From positions 1 through 6,193 of the forward strand of contig JARXKQ010000074.1 in assembly GCA_030271555.1 (NCBI GenBank): a stretch of DNA of 6,193 nt, read 5' to 3'. Each line of letters begins with the position of its first letter. Within the stretch, counting starts at the first letter, position 1. The stretch comes from Chloroflexota bacterium (GTDB lineage: Bacteria; Chloroflexota; Limnocylindria; Limnocylindrales; CSP1-4). The notes beneath the pieces are model-generated. The model searched no databases. It saw only the letters and a program-made list of their open reading frames with translations, and was not told the origin of the DNA. Positions 5,630 through 6,193 of the stretch are shown in pieces. The translations under genes were made by a program, and so were the position numbers.

Positions 5630-5635
5630 TAAACT
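5630..5635 (+). promoter_or_regulatory. -10 element TAAACT placing transcription start at the glsB-type ATG
   Basis: TAAACT fits TANNNT and ends 6 nt before the ATG at 5642, so transcription would begin at or next to the start codon. No purine-rich Shine-Dalgarno exists in the 30 nt upstream. Both points fit a leaderless mRNA, a common arrangement in Actinobacteria and Deinococcus-like bacteria. No -35 is evident. Confidence 0.5.
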
Positions 5636-5641
5636 AGCCAC

Positions 5642-5920
5642 ATGCCTGACTTCACTGGAATCGGCTGGCTGGGTTGGATCATCGTCGGCTTTTTCGCGGG
5701 CGCCCTGTCGGGCGTCGTCGTCAAAGACCGTTCCGCCGGTGGCTGCCTGGCCAACATCCTGATCGGCATCCTGGGCGGTGTCGTCGGTGGCCTGCTCGTG
5801 CGCCAGTTCTTCCCCGAGCAGAACCAGATCGTGGGCTGGATCGGCGCGTTCCTGGTCGCCTTCGTGGGCGCGGTGATAGTGCGCTGGCTGCTTGCCCTGG
5901 TGAACGGACCGCGGCGCTAG
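5642..5920 (+). CDS. GlsB/YeaQ/YmgE family small stress-associated membrane protein
   Basis: A 92-aa very hydrophobic protein with three predicted membrane helices at about 7-27, 35-54 and 64-87. The repeated small-residue pattern is typical of the family (the so-called transglycosylase-associated proteins): GWLGWIIVGFFAGALSG (8-24), a polar turn KDRSAGGCLANI (28-39), GILGGVVGGLL (42-52), then GWIGAFLVAFVGAVIV (65-80). The length is normal and the C-terminus ends in basic residues GPRR. Family members are often induced by stress, but the molecular function is not established and the transglycosylase name is not supported by catalytic residues. The start at 5642 has no Shine-Dalgarno and is best explained by leaderless translation. 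It is divergent from the ABC ATPase across 90 bp and convergent with a TfoX-like gene downstream. Confidence 0.9.
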   Translation: MPDFTGIGWLGWIIVGFFAGALSGVVVKDRSAGGCLANILIGILGGVVGGLLVRQFFPEQNQIVGWIGAFLVAFVGAVIVRWLLALVNGPRR

Positions 5921-5948
5921 CTGGCGTTTTGCCTCCGCAGTTGCGCTC

Positions 5949-5966
5949 ACGCGCACTGCTGCGCGT
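5949..5966 (+). terminator. First stem-loop after the GlsB gene
   Basis: ACGCGCA (5949-5955) and TGCGCGT (5960-5966) pair perfectly around the 4-nt loop CTGC, 28 nt after the GlsB stop. There is no T-tract. It may act together with the larger stem-loop that follows 7 nt later. Confidence 0.4.
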
Positions 5967-5973
5967 CGTCGGA

Positions 5974-6006
5974 GGGTGACCTCACTCCAGTGGAGTGTGG
6001 TCACCC
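5974..6006. terminator. Long stem-loop, probable bidirectional terminator between GlsB and TfoX-like genes
   Basis: Bases 5974-5988 pair with 5992-6006 with a single T-T mismatch (5982/5998), leaving a 3-nt loop AGT. This is the strongest inverted repeat in the window. On the plus strand it is followed by pyrimidines (CCCTCCTT), acceptable for a GC-rich terminator. The TGA of the minus-strand TfoX-like gene (6001-6003) lies inside one arm, so the same element would serve both convergent genes. Confidence 0.65.
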
Positions 6007-6193
6007 CCCTCCTTGCGGATACTTCTTCTTCGGCCCCAGGCTGATCGCATAGGCGAGCGCTCGCTCGCCCCATTCGTGCACGGCCGCGGCCGGTGATCGC
6101 CAGTCGGGCAGGGCGACGTACTCGCGCATGGGCCGGCCCGGCATGGGCTCGAGCAGGCTCCCGCCGGCCGCGAGGAGCTTTGGCCGATCGGCC
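6001..6193 (-). CDS. TfoX/Sxy N-terminal-domain-like protein, C-terminal part (partial)
   Basis: The minus strand is open from the window edge to a TGA at 6001-6003, giving 63 residues; the N-terminus lies outside. Visible landmarks are LLEPMPGRPMREYVALP (13-29), HEWGERALAYAISL (39-52) and the basic tail GPKKKYPQGGG. This combination of GRPMREYV, an aromatic-rich last helix and a closing S-L-x-P-K-K-K is typical of the end of TfoX N-terminal-domain proteins. In gamma-proteobacteria TfoX/Sxy regulates competence; the short homologues common in Actinobacteria and Chloroflexota have no established role, so no function is assigned. The gene is convergent with the GlsB gene, and its stop is inside their shared stem-loop. 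An internal ATG exists at MREYV, but the frame is family-like upstream of it, so it is not the start. Confidence 0.7.
   Translation of the reverse strand, partial: ADRPKLLAAGGSLLEPMPGRPMREYVALPDWRSPAAAVHEWGERALAYAISLGPKKKYPQGGG

Noticed and set aside
5617..5635. TTGAGT as a -35 partner for TAAACT
   Set aside because: Only 7 bp separate the two hexamers, far too short for a sigma-70-type promoter.
5552..6073. N-terminal extension of the ABC ATPase reading frame, giving 538 residues
   Set aside because: The extension is compositionally unlike a protein domain, lies antisense to the GlsB gene, and the start at 5551 has a clear Shine-Dalgarno and family-typical N-terminus.

Overview
This 6.2 kb window is GC-rich (about two thirds G+C by eye) and densely packed with genes. 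The gene types suggest a free-living high-GC bacterium, most likely Chloroflexota, with an actinobacterial lineage as the alternative. The clues are a Thr/Pro-linker membrane-anchored protein, a DUF5317 membrane protein beside a GAF-GGDEF protein, an MsiK/UgpC-type sugar ABC ATPase and a GlsB/YeaQ small membrane protein. No rRNA, tRNA, mobile element or CRISPR array was seen, and taxonomy cannot be settled from this sequence alone.

Layout. (1) 1-1058, plus strand: the last 20 codons of an upstream gene overlap by ATGA a 332-aa protein with one membrane anchor, a Thr/Pro-rich stalk and an extracytoplasmic beta-rich domain of unknown function. (2) 1075-1671, minus strand: a Nudix hydrolase of the ADP-ribose pyrophosphatase type, convergent with gene 1. 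(3) 1672-2013: an intergenic region holding an inverted repeat over the Nudix start, a 28-codon single-membrane-helix micro-ORF with a good Shine-Dalgarno, and two consecutive strong stem-loops. (4) 2014-4447, plus strand: a DUF5317 polytopic membrane protein overlapping by 8 nt a 622-aa soluble diguanylate cyclase (three GAF-like domains, then GGDEF with an intact inhibitory site). (5) 4457-5551, minus strand: a 364-aa sugar-importer ATPase with no permease or binding protein beside it. (6) 5552-5641: a 90-bp divergent control region. (7) 5642-5920, plus strand: GlsB/YeaQ-type membrane protein, probably translated from a leaderless mRNA. (8) 5949-6006: two stem-loops. (9) 6001-6193, minus strand: the C-terminal part of a TfoX/Sxy-like protein running off the window.

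How the genes relate: the clearest functional unit is micro-ORF, DUF5317 and the diguanylate cyclase. The last two are translationally coupled, suggesting a membrane protein paired with a cytoplasmic c-di-GMP synthase. The Nudix enzyme, ABC ATPase, GlsB and TfoX-like genes look like independent transcription units. The least described items are the micro-ORF with its two downstream stem-loops, and the dyads in the divergent control region.
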